This document shows positions 7,743 through 16,860 of a DNA stretch of 64,000 bases, piece by piece; within the stretch, counting starts at the first letter, position 1; each line of letters opens with the position of its first letter. Below the pieces are notes generated by a model. That model was not told the origin of the DNA and ran no database searches. It saw only the letters and a program-made list of their open reading frames with translations. The position numbers and the translations under genes were made by a program. The stretch comes from Spiribacter halobius (GTDB lineage: Bacteria; Pseudomonadota; Gammaproteobacteria; Nitrococcales; Nitrococcaceae), in the NCBI RefSeq assembly GCF_020883455.1, contig NZ_CP086615.1, positions 2,046,001 through 2,110,000 of the forward strand, written 5' to 3'.

Positions 7743-9752
7743 TCAGTCGGGCATATCCCGCAGCAATACCCGGAAGACAGCGCCGCCGCCATCGTCGAGG
7801 CTGGCGGCGCGGACGTTGCCCCCGTGCCGCTCGGCCACCAGGCGCACGATGGTGAGCCCGAGCCCGAGATGCGCCCGCCCGTCGCCGGGGTCCCCCTGCC
7901 GCTGACTGACCAGGGCGTCGAACGGGTCGCTGTCGCCGAAATCCGGAAGCGGCGGCCCCTGGTTGGTGACGCTCAGCACATAGCCGCTCCCCGAGGGCGC
8001 AACGGCAAGGCGTATCCAGCCGCCGTCCGGGCTGAAGCTGGCGGCGTTGTCCACGAGCTTGTCCAGCAGCTGGCCGACCAGCTCGGGTGCACCGTGCAGC
8101 GGACAGGGCGTCGCCGGCAGGTCGAGCTGGATGCGGCGGCCGGGGTAGAGCTGCTGGTAGGCCTCGCCGTAGTCCCGTAGCAGGGCGGCAAGGTCGAAGC
8201 GCTCCGCCGCCGTGTCCGCCAGGCTCTGCTCGATGCGGGTCGCCTCGCTCATGGCACGGAGCAGGGTGCCGAGCCGCTCGGCGCCGGCCTGGGCACGGTC
8301 GAGATAGCGGGTGTCCTCCGCCGTGAGGCGGGTCCGGTCCAGGTTGTCCAGGGAGGAGGTGACGATGGCGAGCGGCGTGCGGAGCTCGTGGGCGAGGCGG
8401 CCGGTGAGGCTGCGGAGGTAAGCCGTGTAGCGGCGCAGGGACTCCAGCGTCTGCCCGAGGCTGCGGGAGAGATCGCCGAGCTCGTCGCCGGCACTGCGCT
8501 CGGGCAGCTCCGGGTCCACCTCGCCGCGGCTGCCGACGGCGCTCGCGGCCGCATCGCGCAGCCCGCGGATGCGCCGCGACAGCCGCCCGGCGAAGGCGAG
8601 CAGCGCGCCAAGGGCGAGGGCAACCGCCAGCAGCACCGCCAGCAGGACCTCGCCCAGTGCCCGCTCGGTGAGCAGCAGCACGCCGTCGCTGGCCTGCTCC
8701 ACAACCAGGGCGCCCCCTCCGGCCAGCGGCTGCGCGGCGCTGATGAGCACACCGCCGGCACCGCCGACGCTCCGCCAGCGGGTGCCGGCCTCGCCAGCGA
8801 GCGCCTGCGCGACCTCCGGGCCGGCTATGCGTGCCCGGGGCCCGCTGCGTTCGGCCGGCGGCGCCAGGGGCGAGGCCAGCAGATAGCGGTAGATCAGGTT
8901 GCGCAGCCAGGGCCGGCCGGGGCCGGTGAGGTCCAGGCTGCCGGCGGCTGCGATCACCCAGCCGCTGCCGTCCAGTACCCAGGCCCGGGTGTGTCGCGGC
9001 AGCAGCTCGTCGACCTGCCTGGCCAGCGCCGCCGCCGGCCGGCGCAGGGTGCGCGTCGCCGCAGGCCGGGCGCGGGGGCCGGTGCCATGCACCGCGCCGG
9101 GCCCCCGGGCGTCCCGATCATGTACGCTCGCCCCCAGGGCCGTCACCTCCGCGCCGCGGGGGATGCGCAGCTCCACCGAGTAGCCCTGCGGCGTCTCCTG
9201 CCACACGCCGGAGATGCGATGGCGCGGGGCATTGCCCTCGACCGGCAGGGCCTGGAAGGCGCCCGGGGCGAGCGGTGCGATCCGGTAGTGCAGCGCCGTC
9301 CCGGCGCGGCGCAGGCGCAGGCGCAGGTGATCGCCGGCGGCCGCCGCGGCACTTGGGGCCGGGCGGTAGCGGCGGCTGTGGTCGCGGGCCTCGATCAGCG
9401 CGACCAGGGCGTCGCCGCGCTCGGCGAGGGCCAGGCGTGGCGGCTCGCCGCTGCGGCCGTCGAGATGGGGCAGGGGGCGCGGGAGGTCCGGCCAGTCCCG
9501 CCATTCGTCGCCGTAGCCGTCGACGCTCAGGGGGCGGTCACTCGGCCAGACCAGGAGGCTGTCCCGGTCGCGGTCGGCGGGCAGGCTGCCCAGGCTTGCC
9601 AGGCTGCGCGCCAGGGCACCGGTGGTGGCGAGCAGGGCCTCTTCCTCCCCGGCGCGCAGCAGCCCTTCCGTGGTGCCCACGAAGCGCCAGGCCGCCCAGG
9701 GCAGCACCAGCAGCACCAGGCTGATCAGCGCGAGCTTGCGTCGCAGGCTCAT
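7743..9752 (-). CDS. pdsS: PdsS-like membrane sensor histidine kinase (proteobacterial dedicated sortase system type)
   Basis: A 669-residue membrane kinase. One transmembrane helix lies at about 8-24, followed by a large periplasmic part (about 25-365) that includes a carbohydrate-binding-like stretch around VDGYGDEWRDWPDLPRP. A second helix is at about 366-388, then a HAMP segment, HisKA with H455 in GRLAHELRTPLA, and HATPase with KLVDNAASFSPDGG and HLGLGLTIV. This layout matches the histidine kinase of the proteobacterial dedicated sortase system. It follows the response regulator by a four-base ATGA overlap at 9749-9752. Envelope-related signalling is likely. No sortase or sortase-target gene is present nearby, so the name reflects family likeness rather than demonstrated partners. 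Confidence 0.8.
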   Translation of the reverse strand: MSLRRKLALISLVLLVLPWAAWRFVGTTEGLLRAGEEEALLATTGALARSLASLGSLPADRDRDSLLVWPSDRPLSVDGYGDEWRDWPDLPRPLPHLDGRSGEPPRLALAERGDALVALIEARDHSRRYRPAPSAAAAAGDHLRLRLRRAGTALHYRIAPLAPGAFQALPVEGNAPRHRISGVWQETPQGYSVELRIPRGAEVTALGASVHDRDARGPGAVHGTGPRARPAATRTLRRPAAALARQVDELLPRHTRAWVLDGSGWVIAAAGSLDLTGPGRPWLRNLIYRYLLASPLAPPAERSGPRARIAGPEVAQALAGEAGTRWRSVGGAGGVLISAAQPLAGGGALVVEQASDGVLLLTERALGEVLLAVLLAVALALGALLAFAGRLSRRIRGLRDAAASAVGSRGEVDPELPERSAGDELGDLSRSLGQTLESLRRYTAYLRSLTGRLAHELRTPLAIVTSSLDNLDRTRLTAEDTRYLDRAQAGAERLGTLLRAMSEATRIEQSLADTAAERFDLAALLRDYGEAYQQLYPGRRIQLDLPATPCPLHGAPELVGQLLDKLVDNAASFSPDGGWIRLAVAPSGSGYVLSVTNQGPPLPDFGDSDPFDALVSQRQGDPGDGRAHLGLGLTIVRLVAERHGGNVRAASLDDGGGAVFRVLLRDMPD

Positions 9753-10438
9753 GCCTGCCAGCGATAGCCGAGGCCGTGCACGGTGCCGATGGCGTCGAAG
9801 GCCGGGTCCACGGCCTGGAACTTCCGCCGGATGCGCTTGATGTGAGAGGTGATGGTGTGGTCGTCGACGACGATCCGCGCCTCGTCCATGAGCTGATCCC
9901 GCGTGCGCACGTGGCCGGGGCGGCGGGCGAGGGCGTGCACCATCCAGAACTCCGTGACCGTCAGCGCCACCGGCTCGCCCTGCCAGCGCAGCTCCAGGCG
10001 CTCCGGGTCCAGCCAGAGTGCGCCGCGCTCGAGGGCATGCTCCTCCACGGCGGCGCCGCGCAGGGCGTCGAGCCGGCGAAACAGGGCGGCGATGCGGGCG
10101 CTGAGCTGTACCAGGCTGATGTCCTTGCCGAGGTAGTCGTCGGCGCCCAGCCGCAGGCCCGAAACCGCATCCAGATCGCTGTCGCGGGCGGTGAGGAAGA
10201 TGATCGGCAGCGCGGTGGAGCGGGCGCGCAGCTCCCGGCAGAGGTCGAAACCGCCCTCGTGCTCGTCGCCGAGGCCGACGTCGATAATCACCAGATCCGG
10301 CAGGGCATCGCGGAACGCGGCCAGGGCCTCGCTGCGGCCCGGGTAGCCACGGACGCGGTAGCCCTGGCGCGCCAGGGCCTCGGCGTAGTTGGCGCGAATG
10401 CTGGCCTCGTCCTCGACGATGGCGATCTCGCGGGGCAT
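9749..10438 (-). CDS. pdsR: PdsR-like response regulator (receiver plus winged-helix DNA-binding)
   Basis: A 229-residue OmpR-family regulator. The receiver domain has acidic residues D10-E11, the phospho-acceptor D53 in VIIDVGLGDE, T in FLTARDSD and the conserved lysine in LGKD. An OmpR-type winged helix follows (LTVTEFWMVHALARRPGHVRTRDQLMD ... ITSHIKRIRRKF). It is the first gene of a two-gene operon with the kinase and is divergent from the OmpA-like gene at 10620, which is therefore a likely target. The 181-bp gap between them should hold its binding site, although no direct repeat stood out there. Confidence 0.86.
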   Translation of the reverse strand: MPREIAIVEDEASIRANYAEALARQGYRVRGYPGRSEALAAFRDALPDLVIIDVGLGDEHEGGFDLCRELRARSTALPIIFLTARDSDLDAVSGLRLGADDYLGKDISLVQLSARIAALFRRLDALRGAAVEEHALERGALWLDPERLELRWQGEPVALTVTEFWMVHALARRPGHVRTRDQLMDEARIVVDDHTITSHIKRIRRKFQAVDPAFDAIGTVHGLGYRWQA

Positions 10439-10619
10439 GGGCCCTCCCGGACCGGTGAAACGATGACTAACCCTGCCACAGGCCCGGTCGGCCGGCCACG
10501 GCGGTCACCTTTTCGCCACAAATCATCAGCGGACTGCCACGGCGCCGCCCGGGCAGCGTCCTCCCGCTGCGGTGTGATGGCCCCGTCGCAAGCCAGTCAA
10601 TCCGCAGAGGAGTTGCACC

Positions 10620-11330
10620 ATGAACCGACGTCGCCTTTACGCTATCGCCCTTGCCGCCGGCCTTGCCGGTGCCCCCCTCGCCGCCGCGGCCGACACCGGC
10701 GGGGACAGCCCCGAGACCGGCTGGGGCTTCGCCGCCGGCGGTCTTGCCGGCGCCGCCCTGGGCGGGCCCGTGGGGCTGCTTGCCGGCGGCATTGTCGGCG
10801 CACTCACCGGCAACGCCATGGACGCCGAGCAGGACCGCCGCGACGCGGCACAGCGCCTCGAGGCCGCGGACCGGCGCGCGGAGCGTCTGGCCGCGGAGCT
10901 CGGGGAGGCCCGGCAGGCCCTTGCGGAGAGCGGCGCGGCCACGCCGCTGGAGGGTCTCGACGGCGCGCTCGCGCTGGATGTGCTGTTCGACACCGGCTCC
11001 GCGGCACTGGACGCCCGGGCCGAGGAGCGGATCGCCCGCGTGGCCCGGGTGCTGGAGCGGTACCCGGAGCTGCAGCTGACGCTCACCGGCCACGCCGACC
11101 GGCGCGGCTCCGCGGAGCGCAACGAGACACTGTCCCGCGAGCGGGCGGAGGCCGTGCGCCGGGTGCTGCTGGAACAGGGCATCGCTGCCGAGCGTCTGCG
11201 CCTGCGGGCCCGTGGCGAGCAGGCGGCCAGCGCGCCGGTGGAGGACCTGGAGGGCCTGGCGCTGGATCGCCGCGTGGCCCTCGAGGTGGGGATGACGCGG
11301 CGCGGACCGGACGTCGCCCAGGGCCGCTGA
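10620..11330 (+). CDS. pdsO: PdsO-like OmpA-family envelope protein
   Basis: A 236-residue exported protein. It has a signal peptide of about 23 residues (ending APLAAAA), a glycine-zipper stretch (AAGGLAGAALGGPVGLLAGGIVGALTG), a charged coiled-coil (about 60-105) and a C-terminal OmpA/peptidoglycan-binding domain with the pattern LDVLFDTGSAALDARAEERIA ... LTLTGHADRRGSAERNETLSRERA. This order is that of the OmpA protein assigned to the proteobacterial dedicated sortase system. AGAGGAG precedes the start codon. It likely anchors to peptidoglycan in the periplasm and is divergent from its probable regulators pdsRS. Confidence 0.8.
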   Translation: MNRRRLYAIALAAGLAGAPLAAAADTGGDSPETGWGFAAGGLAGAALGGPVGLLAGGIVGALTGNAMDAEQDRRDAAQRLEAADRRAERLAAELGEARQALAESGAATPLEGLDGALALDVLFDTGSAALDARAEERIARVARVLERYPELQLTLTGHADRRGSAERNETLSRERAEAVRRVLLEQGIAAERLRLRARGEQAASAPVEDLEGLALDRRVALEVGMTRRGPDVAQGR

Positions 11331-11350
11331 CTGGCCCGCACCCGCCGCTA

Positions 11351-11380
11351 CCGCCCCGTCGCCGCCCGGCGACGGGGCGG
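11351..11380 (+). terminator. strong hairpin after pdsO
   Basis: Arms CCGCCCCGTCGCC and GGCGACGGGGCGG pair perfectly over 13 bp around a GCCC loop, 20 bases after the pdsO stop. The following bases, CTTGCTGT, make only a weak U-tract, so termination may be partial or need Rho. Confidence 0.6.
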
Positions 11381-11482
11381 CTTGCTGTGCGCGCGCCGCT
11401 GCCGCCGGGTGCCGCTCGAGTAGCACGGCCGCGTATGCTGTGCGCGTTCCGCCGCTGGGGCGGGCGACAGGGAGAAGCGGCG

Positions 11483-12109
11483 ATGACCGAGCAGACCGGT
11501 GTCTGGCAGCGATTGTGGCGCACCTTCGTCTCCGGGCTGGGCGTGGTACTGCCCGCGGCCATCACGCTGTACGTGCTGGTCTGGATCGGGGTGCAGGCCG
11601 AGCAGGTGTTCGGTGGCATCGTCCGCGTGATCCTGCCGGAATCCTGGTACCTGCCCGGCCTCGGCATATTCGCTGCCATCGGCTTCATCCTGCTGGTCGG
11701 CATGTTCATGAAGGCCTGGGTGTTCAGCAGCCTCGTCGGTCTCGGCGAGCGGCTGCTGACGCGGATCCCGGTGGTGAAAACCGTCTACGCCGGGCTGCGC
11801 GACCTCACCCGCTTCGTCTCCGAGTCGAGCCGGCAGCAGGAGCGGCTGCAGCGTGTCGTACTGGTGGAGATCGCGTCCGATGTGCACGTGATCGGTTTCA
11901 TCACCGATCGCGCGCCCGCGGAGGGCATGCCCGAGATCGCCGAGGTGTGCGACGAGGAACGGGTTGCCGTATACATGCCCATGGGCTACCAGATCGGCGG
12001 CTATACCCTTTACCTGCCCAAGCATCGCCTGCGCCCCGTGGACATCCCGGTGGAGGATGCCCTGCGCGTGGTACTCACGGCCAACGTCAACCGGCCGACC
12101 CGACGCTGA
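11483..12109 (+). CDS. DUF502 family inner-membrane protein
   Basis: A 208-residue protein of the DUF502 family, whose function is not established. Two transmembrane segments are visible, at about 10-32 (FVSGLGVVLPAAITLYVLVWIGV) and 50-75 (LGIFAAIGFILLVGMF), followed by the family motif RIPVVKTVYAGLRDLT and a soluble domain with GFITDRAPA and YMPMGYQIGGYTLYLP. GGGAGAAG precedes the start at 11483. It lies 18 bp before pldA and may share its transcript. Confidence 0.85.
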   Translation: MTEQTGVWQRLWRTFVSGLGVVLPAAITLYVLVWIGVQAEQVFGGIVRVILPESWYLPGLGIFAAIGFILLVGMFMKAWVFSSLVGLGERLLTRIPVVKTVYAGLRDLTRFVSESSRQQERLQRVVLVEIASDVHVIGFITDRAPAEGMPEIAEVCDEERVAVYMPMGYQIGGYTLYLPKHRLRPVDIPVEDALRVVLTANVNRPTRR

Positions 12110-12127
12110 CGGATGAAAGGGAAACCC

Positions 12128-13126
12128 ATGCCGAAGTGGATGCCGGCCCGCCTTGATGACCGATGCGCAACGCAGGGACGCTCGCTGGACCCGGGTACGC
12201 AGCCGGCGAGCGGTCGAAAACGCGGGCCCGTGGCGATGCTGGTCCTGGCAGGTCTGCTGCCTTCGCTGGCTGCTGCACAGGTGGACGACGCGGCGGACGC
12301 GCCCATCGGTGAGGGGCGCACGCCGCTTGACTCGGAGGCGGAGGGCGAGGGTATCCAGCCGCGCCTCGGGGAGCCGGTGCGCGAGGCACGACCGGTACCG
12401 ACGCCGGGGGAGCCAGGGGCGGCGCTGACCGTCAACGAGCCGATGTATTTCGTGGTCGGCGGGCGCGGCGATACCCGCGCCCGGTTCCAGTTCAGCCTCA
12501 AGTACCGGATCTTCGCCGAGGACGGGCTCGTCGTTGACTGGGTGCCGTGGCTGGAAGACCTCCACTTCGGCTATACCCAGACCGCGCTCTGGAATCTCAG
12601 CGAGGACAGTGAGCCCTTCGAGGACACCAGCTATCGCCCCGGCTTCTTCTGGGACATGACTCCGGAGCTCGGCGGCATCGTCCCGGATATCGCCCGCTTC
12701 GGCTACGAGCACGAGTCCAACGGCCAGGCCGGGGTCGAGTCGCGCAGCCTGGATACGCTGTTCGTCCAGCCGGGCTGGGTCTGGCAGGTGTTCGACCGCC
12801 CGCTCACGTTCGCACCCAAGCTCTACGGCTACATCGACCGGGACGAGCAGAACCGTGACATCGCGGACTTCCGTGGCTATGCGGACATCATCGTGCGCTA
12901 CGGCAGCGAGGACGGCCTGCTCGGCCAGATCATGCTGCGCCAGGGCGCCGCCGCGGACCGCCAGACCCTGCAGCTGGACCTGTCCTACCCCATCCGCCGC
13001 CCGATCTTCGCCCGCACCGGTGGCTACCTCTACCTGCAGGTCTTCGACGGCTACGGCGAAAGCCTTGCGACCTACAACCGGGAGACGGGCCCCCAGGTGC
13101 GCATCGGCTTCGCCATCGTGCGGTAG
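12128..13126 (+). CDS. pldA: outer membrane phospholipase A (OMPLA)
   Basis: A 332-residue outer-membrane beta-barrel phospholipase that hydrolyses phospholipids misplaced in the outer leaflet. The defining motif YEHESNGQ supplies H195 and S197, matching the HxSNG motif of E. coli OMPLA, and aromatic/hydrophobic beta-strands fill the rest (FQFSLKYRIF, LHFGYTQTALWNL, LYGYIDRDEQ, MLRQGAAADRQTLQLDLSYP). A hydrophobic signal segment (MLVLAGLLPSLAAAQ) starts unusually far in, at about residue 37, so the true start could be further downstream. The ATG at 12128 was preferred to 12113 because AAAGG lies at the right distance before it. The barrel likely acts as a calcium-dependent dimer, as known for the family. 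Confidence 0.88.
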   Translation: MPKWMPARLDDRCATQGRSLDPGTQPASGRKRGPVAMLVLAGLLPSLAAAQVDDAADAPIGEGRTPLDSEAEGEGIQPRLGEPVREARPVPTPGEPGAALTVNEPMYFVVGGRGDTRARFQFSLKYRIFAEDGLVVDWVPWLEDLHFGYTQTALWNLSEDSEPFEDTSYRPGFFWDMTPELGGIVPDIARFGYEHESNGQAGVESRSLDTLFVQPGWVWQVFDRPLTFAPKLYGYIDRDEQNRDIADFRGYADIIVRYGSEDGLLGQIMLRQGAAADRQTLQLDLSYPIRRPIFARTGGYLYLQVFDGYGESLATYNRETGPQVRIGFAIVR

Positions 13127-13177
13127 ACGTCGAGCGGTCTGCTATTCTCTGCCGCCGGCAGCCAGGGAGAAGCGAGC

Positions 13178-13810
13178 ATGCAGTCCGCCACCGTCGTGAT
13201 CGATCATCCGCTGGTGCAGCACAAGCTTACCGTGCTGCGGGACCGCGAGACCTCCACGTCGAAGTTTCGTGGGGTGCTGCGGGAGCTCTCGCTGCTGCTC
13301 GCCTACGAGGTCACCCGCGACCTGCCGCTGACCAGCCGTCGCATCGAGACGCCGCTGGAGCCGATGGATGCGCCGGTCCTGGAGGGCAAGAAGCTCTGCT
13401 TCGTGTCCGTGTTGCGCGCCGGTAACGGTCTGCTGGAGGGAATGCTGGATCTGGTGCCCACGGCCCGGGTGGGGCATGTGGGCATGTACCGCGATCCGGA
13501 GACGCTGGAGCCGGTGGAGTACTACTTCAAGGTGCCCGCATCGCTGGACGAGCGCATCGTCATCGTGGTGGACCCGATGCTGGCCACGGGGCATTCGGCG
13601 GCGGGGGCGGTGGATCGCCTGAAGCAGGCCGGCGCCAGGGATATCCGTTTCCTGGCGCTGCTGGCCGCGCCCGAAGGCCTGCGCGCCTTCCATTCCCGCC
13701 ATCCCGACGTGCCGGTCTACACCGCCGCCGTGGACCGCGAGCTCAACGAGAAGGCGTATATCCTGCCCGGGCTCGGAGACGCCGGCGACCGGATGTTCGG
13801 GACCAAGTAA
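13178..13810 (+). CDS. upp: uracil phosphoribosyltransferase
   Basis: A 210-residue enzyme that converts uracil and PRPP to UMP in pyrimidine salvage. The PRPP-binding loop reads [14 protein letters not shown], and the family N-terminus ([16 protein letters not shown]...[12 protein letters not shown]) and the uracil-binding C-terminal region ([25 protein letters not shown]) are complete. AGGGAGAAG precedes the start. No uracil permease follows, unlike the upp-uraA pairs of enteric bacteria. It appears to stand alone. Confidence 0.96.
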   Translation: MQSATVVIDHPLVQHKLTVLRDRETSTSKFRGVLRELSLLLAYEVTRDLPLTSRRIETPLEPMDAPVLEGKKLCFVSVLRAGNGLLEGMLDLVPTARVGHVGMYRDPETLEPVEYYFKVPASLDERIVIVVDPMLATGHSAAGAVDRLKQAGARDIRFLALLAAPEGLRAFHSRHPDVPVYTAAVDRELNEKAYILPGLGDAGDRMFGTK

Positions 13811-13823
13811 TCTGCCGCCGCCT

Positions 13824-14218
13824 TCAGCCGCCCGCCAGCGGAGCCACCCCGGCGCCCAGATAGCGCAGATGCGCGCCGCAGCCTGCTTGGCAGTCGGAGG
13901 CGCCGAAGCCGGGGATCGCAATGCGGCCACCCTGGCGCGCGTTCAGGGCGCACTCTTCGATTGCCACCAGACAGACGTCCACCACCTGGCAGTCCGGGTG
14001 CGTGAGCAGATAGTCCACGTGCCAGCGCAGCCGGCGCGGGCGCAAACCCAGATGGCGCTCGAGCCGGGCGCGGGGGTGGCGCCGGGCACTGCCGGTGTAG
14101 ACGTAGCGACCGGGGGCGAGGTGATGCTCGCCCAGCGCGCCGATACGCAGAGGCGGACCGGCCGCTCCAGCCACAGGCACAGCCGGTAGCTGAGCGGCGA
14201 CGCCGTATTGCCCTTCAC
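13824..14218 (-). pseudogene. DUF123 (GIY-YIG-like) gene with an apparent frameshift
   Basis: The C-terminal two thirds reads as DUF123 in one frame: RIGALGEHHLAPGRYVYTGSARRHPRARLERHL...LRWHVDYLLTH. The conserved start of the domain (SYRLCLWLERPVRL) is in another frame, beginning at a GTG at 14216-14218 whose last two bases start the TGA stop of the upstream gene (GTGA overlap). Joining them needs a shift near 14145-14150, where CCTCTG would have to be CCTG. The alternative single-frame reading extends far upstream through low-complexity text that does not resemble the family. DUF123 is a GIY-YIG relative of unproven function. A real inactivating 2-bp change and a sequencing error are both possible. 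Confidence 0.65.
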
Positions 14219-14886
14219 TCCCCGGCGCGGCGCTGTTCCTGGGGGCGCTCCTCGGCGGCCGGCGCATCTGCTGCCGGTCTCTCCGGCTCCGGCGCCCGCT
14301 CCCGTTCAACCTCGGTATCATCGTCTGCGCCGGCTCGACTGCCCTGGTCAGCTTGGCCGGCCCCGGCAGCCCGCTCCGTGTCTGCAGTCTCCGCCGTGGC
14401 GTCGGGCTCGGCGGCTTCGGTGCGCGGGGCGGGCTCGTCCGTCGCGGCGGCCTCGGACGGATGCTCGGCGGGCGCCTCGCCATCCGCGCCGGGGGCCGTC
14501 TCCGGGCGCCGTGCCCCGGTATCGGCGGCGGCATCGATGGGCGGTTCGCCGGGGGTGTCCGGCTGTGGCACGTCCGCCGGTGCGCGGGCCTCCTCGATCA
14601 GGCGGCGGGCCGGCTCCTCGCCGAGGCCGAGACTGCGGGCGCCCTCGGCGAAGTGGAGATAAAGGGCGCGGTAGTCCCGGGAGAGATTGCCGAACAGCGC
14701 CGCCGTGTGCTGGAAGTGATCCTCTACCTGCGAGCGCAGCTCGTCGCGCTCCTTCTGCGTCCGCTCCAGCTCCGAGCGCGTCTCCTGATACTGGCGTTCG
14801 CGCGGTGCCGTCAGCCGGCCGACGAGAAAGCCGATCACCACGGCCACCACGGCGATGGCGAGCATCAGCCACGTCGTCTGCGTCAT
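14215..14886 (-). CDS. zapG: YhcB/ZapG-like (DUF1043) envelope and division protein
   Basis: A 223-residue protein with one N-terminal transmembrane helix (LMLAIAVVAVVIGFLVGRL, about 6-24), a coiled coil (YQETRSELERTQKERDELRSQ) and the family core VEDHFQHTAALFGNLSRDYRALYLHFAEGA. The last hundred residues are a low-complexity tail rich in Ala, Glu and Pro. DUF1043 proteins sit in the inner membrane and link cell division with envelope growth in gammaproteobacteria. They are nearly confined to that class, which supports the taxonomic assignment. The tail is longer than in the E. coli protein (132 residues in total). Its stop overlaps the GTG start of the DUF123 gene. Confidence 0.85.
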   Translation of the reverse strand: MTQTTWLMLAIAVVAVVIGFLVGRLTAPRERQYQETRSELERTQKERDELRSQVEDHFQHTAALFGNLSRDYRALYLHFAEGARSLGLGEEPARRLIEEARAPADVPQPDTPGEPPIDAAADTGARRPETAPGADGEAPAEHPSEAAATDEPAPRTEAAEPDATAETADTERAAGAGQADQGSRAGADDDTEVERERAPEPERPAADAPAAEERPQEQRRAGE

Positions 14887-14973
14887 TGGCGCTCTCCTTG
14901 TTGCGCTGCCCCATCGCAGGGTCCGGATAGCCGACGGTACCCGAATACGGGGGGCGGCGTCTCGGTAGCCGGC

Positions 14974-16860
14974 TCAGACAAGCGGTGCGGCCAGAGGTCG
15001 CACCGGCATCGGCCGGCCCCGCTCCGGCGGCAGCGGCGGCAGAGCCGGGGCGGGTAGCGGCCTGTGGGCGTGTCGCCGCAGGCAGCGCCGATACTCGGCG
15101 AGCACCGGCGCCTGACGCTCCTCCGCCGTGGCAAGCAGCGTCGGGCCCGGCCAGGGCGTGCTGCTCCACCGCACAAGCGGCGCCGCGACCAGCGGCCCGA
15201 ACAGCACCGGCGCGAGCCAGGGCAGAAAGGCCGGCGCCAGCACGGCGGCCAGCGCGCCCCAGGCCAGGGCAAGCACGGTAACCGGCCCGACCCGGCGCCA
15301 CACCTCGCCCCAGGGCAGGGCGCGGGCGTCGCGGTCCTGCGGATCCCAGCTCACGGCCCGACCTGCGGCGATGGTCACGACGAAGGCCGCATGGAAGGCC
15401 ATGGTGAGCGGCGCGATGATCACCGCGAACGCGGCCTCGCCGGCGGCGGCGAGGGTGAGCCGGACGCCCCCGCCGTAGGCCTGCCGCCGCCGCAGCAGCG
15501 CTAGGAGGAGACCGAGTACCTTGGGGACTGCGAGCAGGCCGATGGTCACCGCCAGCAGCGAGCGGATCAGATCCGGCCGGCTCACGGGCCAGTCGGGAAA
15601 GAGCTGGTAGCCGGTGCCGAAGAACTGGGCGGTGGAGACGGCGTTGATCACGGCATCCGCGGTGCTGGCGGCGAGCATCAGCAGCCATAGCAGCGAGGCG
15701 ATGAAGGCAAGGGCGCCGAGGGCGAAATGCAAACGGCTGATGGGGTGCAGGCCGCGGACGGCAAGCAGGCGCAGATGCTGCAGATTACCCTGGCACCAGC
15801 GCCGGTCGCGACGCAGGTAGTCCAGCAGATTGCCCGGCAGCCCCTCGAAGCTGCCGCCGAGCTCCGGCAGCAGCAGCACGCGCCAGCCGGCACGGCGCAG
15901 CAATGCGGCCTCGACGAAGTCGTGGCTGAGGATCTCCCCGCCGAGCGGCGGCCGCCCTGGCAGCGGTGCGAGGCCGCAGTGCTCGGTGAAGGGCCGTATC
16001 CGCAGGATGGCGTTATGGCCCCAGTAGTTGGCGGTATCGCCCTGCCAGAAGGCGAGGCCGTGCGCGAGCATCGGGCTGTAGAGGCTGGCGGCAAGCTGCA
16101 GCAACCGGGCGAACCCCGTCTGCTGGCCGACCGGCAGCGGCACGGTCTGGATCAACCCCGTGTCGGGGTTGGCCTGCATGCGCCGCACCAGGGTTACCAG
16201 TGTCTCGCCCGCCATGACGCTATCCGCATCGAGCACGACCATGTACTCGTAGAGAGCGCCCCAGCGCTGGCAGAACTCGGCGAGATTGCCCGGCTTGCGG
16301 CCGCGGTTGTCCTCGCGATGGCGGTAGTAGAGACCCGGCGGCTCGCCGAGGCGCCGACGCAGCGTCGCCAGGCCTGCGGCTTCCTCGCGCTGGCGCTGCG
16401 GGTCGGTGCTGTCGCTGAGCAGATAGCAGTCGAACCAGGCACCGTGGCCGGTGGCGGCGAGGGAGCGCCAGGTCGCCTCGAGGCCGGCAAGCACGGTGGG
16501 GACGTCCTCGTTGCAGATGGGCATGACCAGCGCCGTCCGGGCCAGCTCCGGCGGTGGCCCGGGTGGCTCGCCACGTCGGCGCAGGGTCAGCGCATGGCGC
16601 CCGAGCAGCTCCAGCAGGAAGCCGATAACCGCGGTCCAGAAGGCCACCGCGAGCCACGTGAAGGTGATGGCGAACAGCACCAGCACAGCGGCCTCCAGCG
16701 GGCGCATGCCGTTGGTGCGAAGGATGTCCAGCATCAGCCGCAGGCCAGCCGCGGCCGTGCCGGCCACCAGCACGAGCATCAGCGCCCGGCGCAGGCCAAG
16801 CGCCGGGATCGGCAGCCGCCAGGCGCTGCCGTCAGGGCTGCTCTTCGGGATACCAGACAT
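14974..16860 (-). CDS. opgH: glucans biosynthesis glucosyltransferase H
   Basis: A 628-residue membrane family-2 glycosyltransferase that polymerises UDP-glucose into the backbone of osmoregulated periplasmic glucans and moves it across the inner membrane. Two N-terminal helices (about 22-46 and 58-85) precede the catalytic domain with ARTALVMPICNED, the DxD motif VLDADSVM, the acceptor region EILSHDFVEAALLRRAGW, and RRWCQGNLQHLRLL. Several further helices follow. It is shorter than E. coli OpgH (about 850 residues), mainly in the N-terminal extension. Its start lies inside the end of opgG (29-bp overlap), so the two are co-translated. Confidence 0.94.
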   Translation of the reverse strand: MSGIPKSSPDGSAWRLPIPALGLRRALMLVLVAGTAAAGLRLMLDILRTNGMRPLEAAVLVLFAITFTWLAVAFWTAVIGFLLELLGRHALTLRRRGEPPGPPPELARTALVMPICNEDVPTVLAGLEATWRSLAATGHGAWFDCYLLSDSTDPQRQREEAAGLATLRRRLGEPPGLYYRHREDNRGRKPGNLAEFCQRWGALYEYMVVLDADSVMAGETLVTLVRRMQANPDTGLIQTVPLPVGQQTGFARLLQLAASLYSPMLAHGLAFWQGDTANYWGHNAILRIRPFTEHCGLAPLPGRPPLGGEILSHDFVEAALLRRAGWRVLLLPELGGSFEGLPGNLLDYLRRDRRWCQGNLQHLRLLAVRGLHPISRLHFALGALAFIASLLWLLMLAASTADAVINAVSTAQFFGTGYQLFPDWPVSRPDLIRSLLAVTIGLLAVPKVLGLLLALLRRRQAYGGGVRLTLAAAGEAAFAVIIAPLTMAFHAAFVVTIAAGRAVSWDPQDRDARALPWGEVWRRVGPVTVLALAWGALAAVLAPAFLPWLAPVLFGPLVAAPLVRWSSTPWPGPTLLATAEERQAPVLAEYRRCLRRHAHRPLPAPALPPLPPERGRPMPVRPLAAPLV

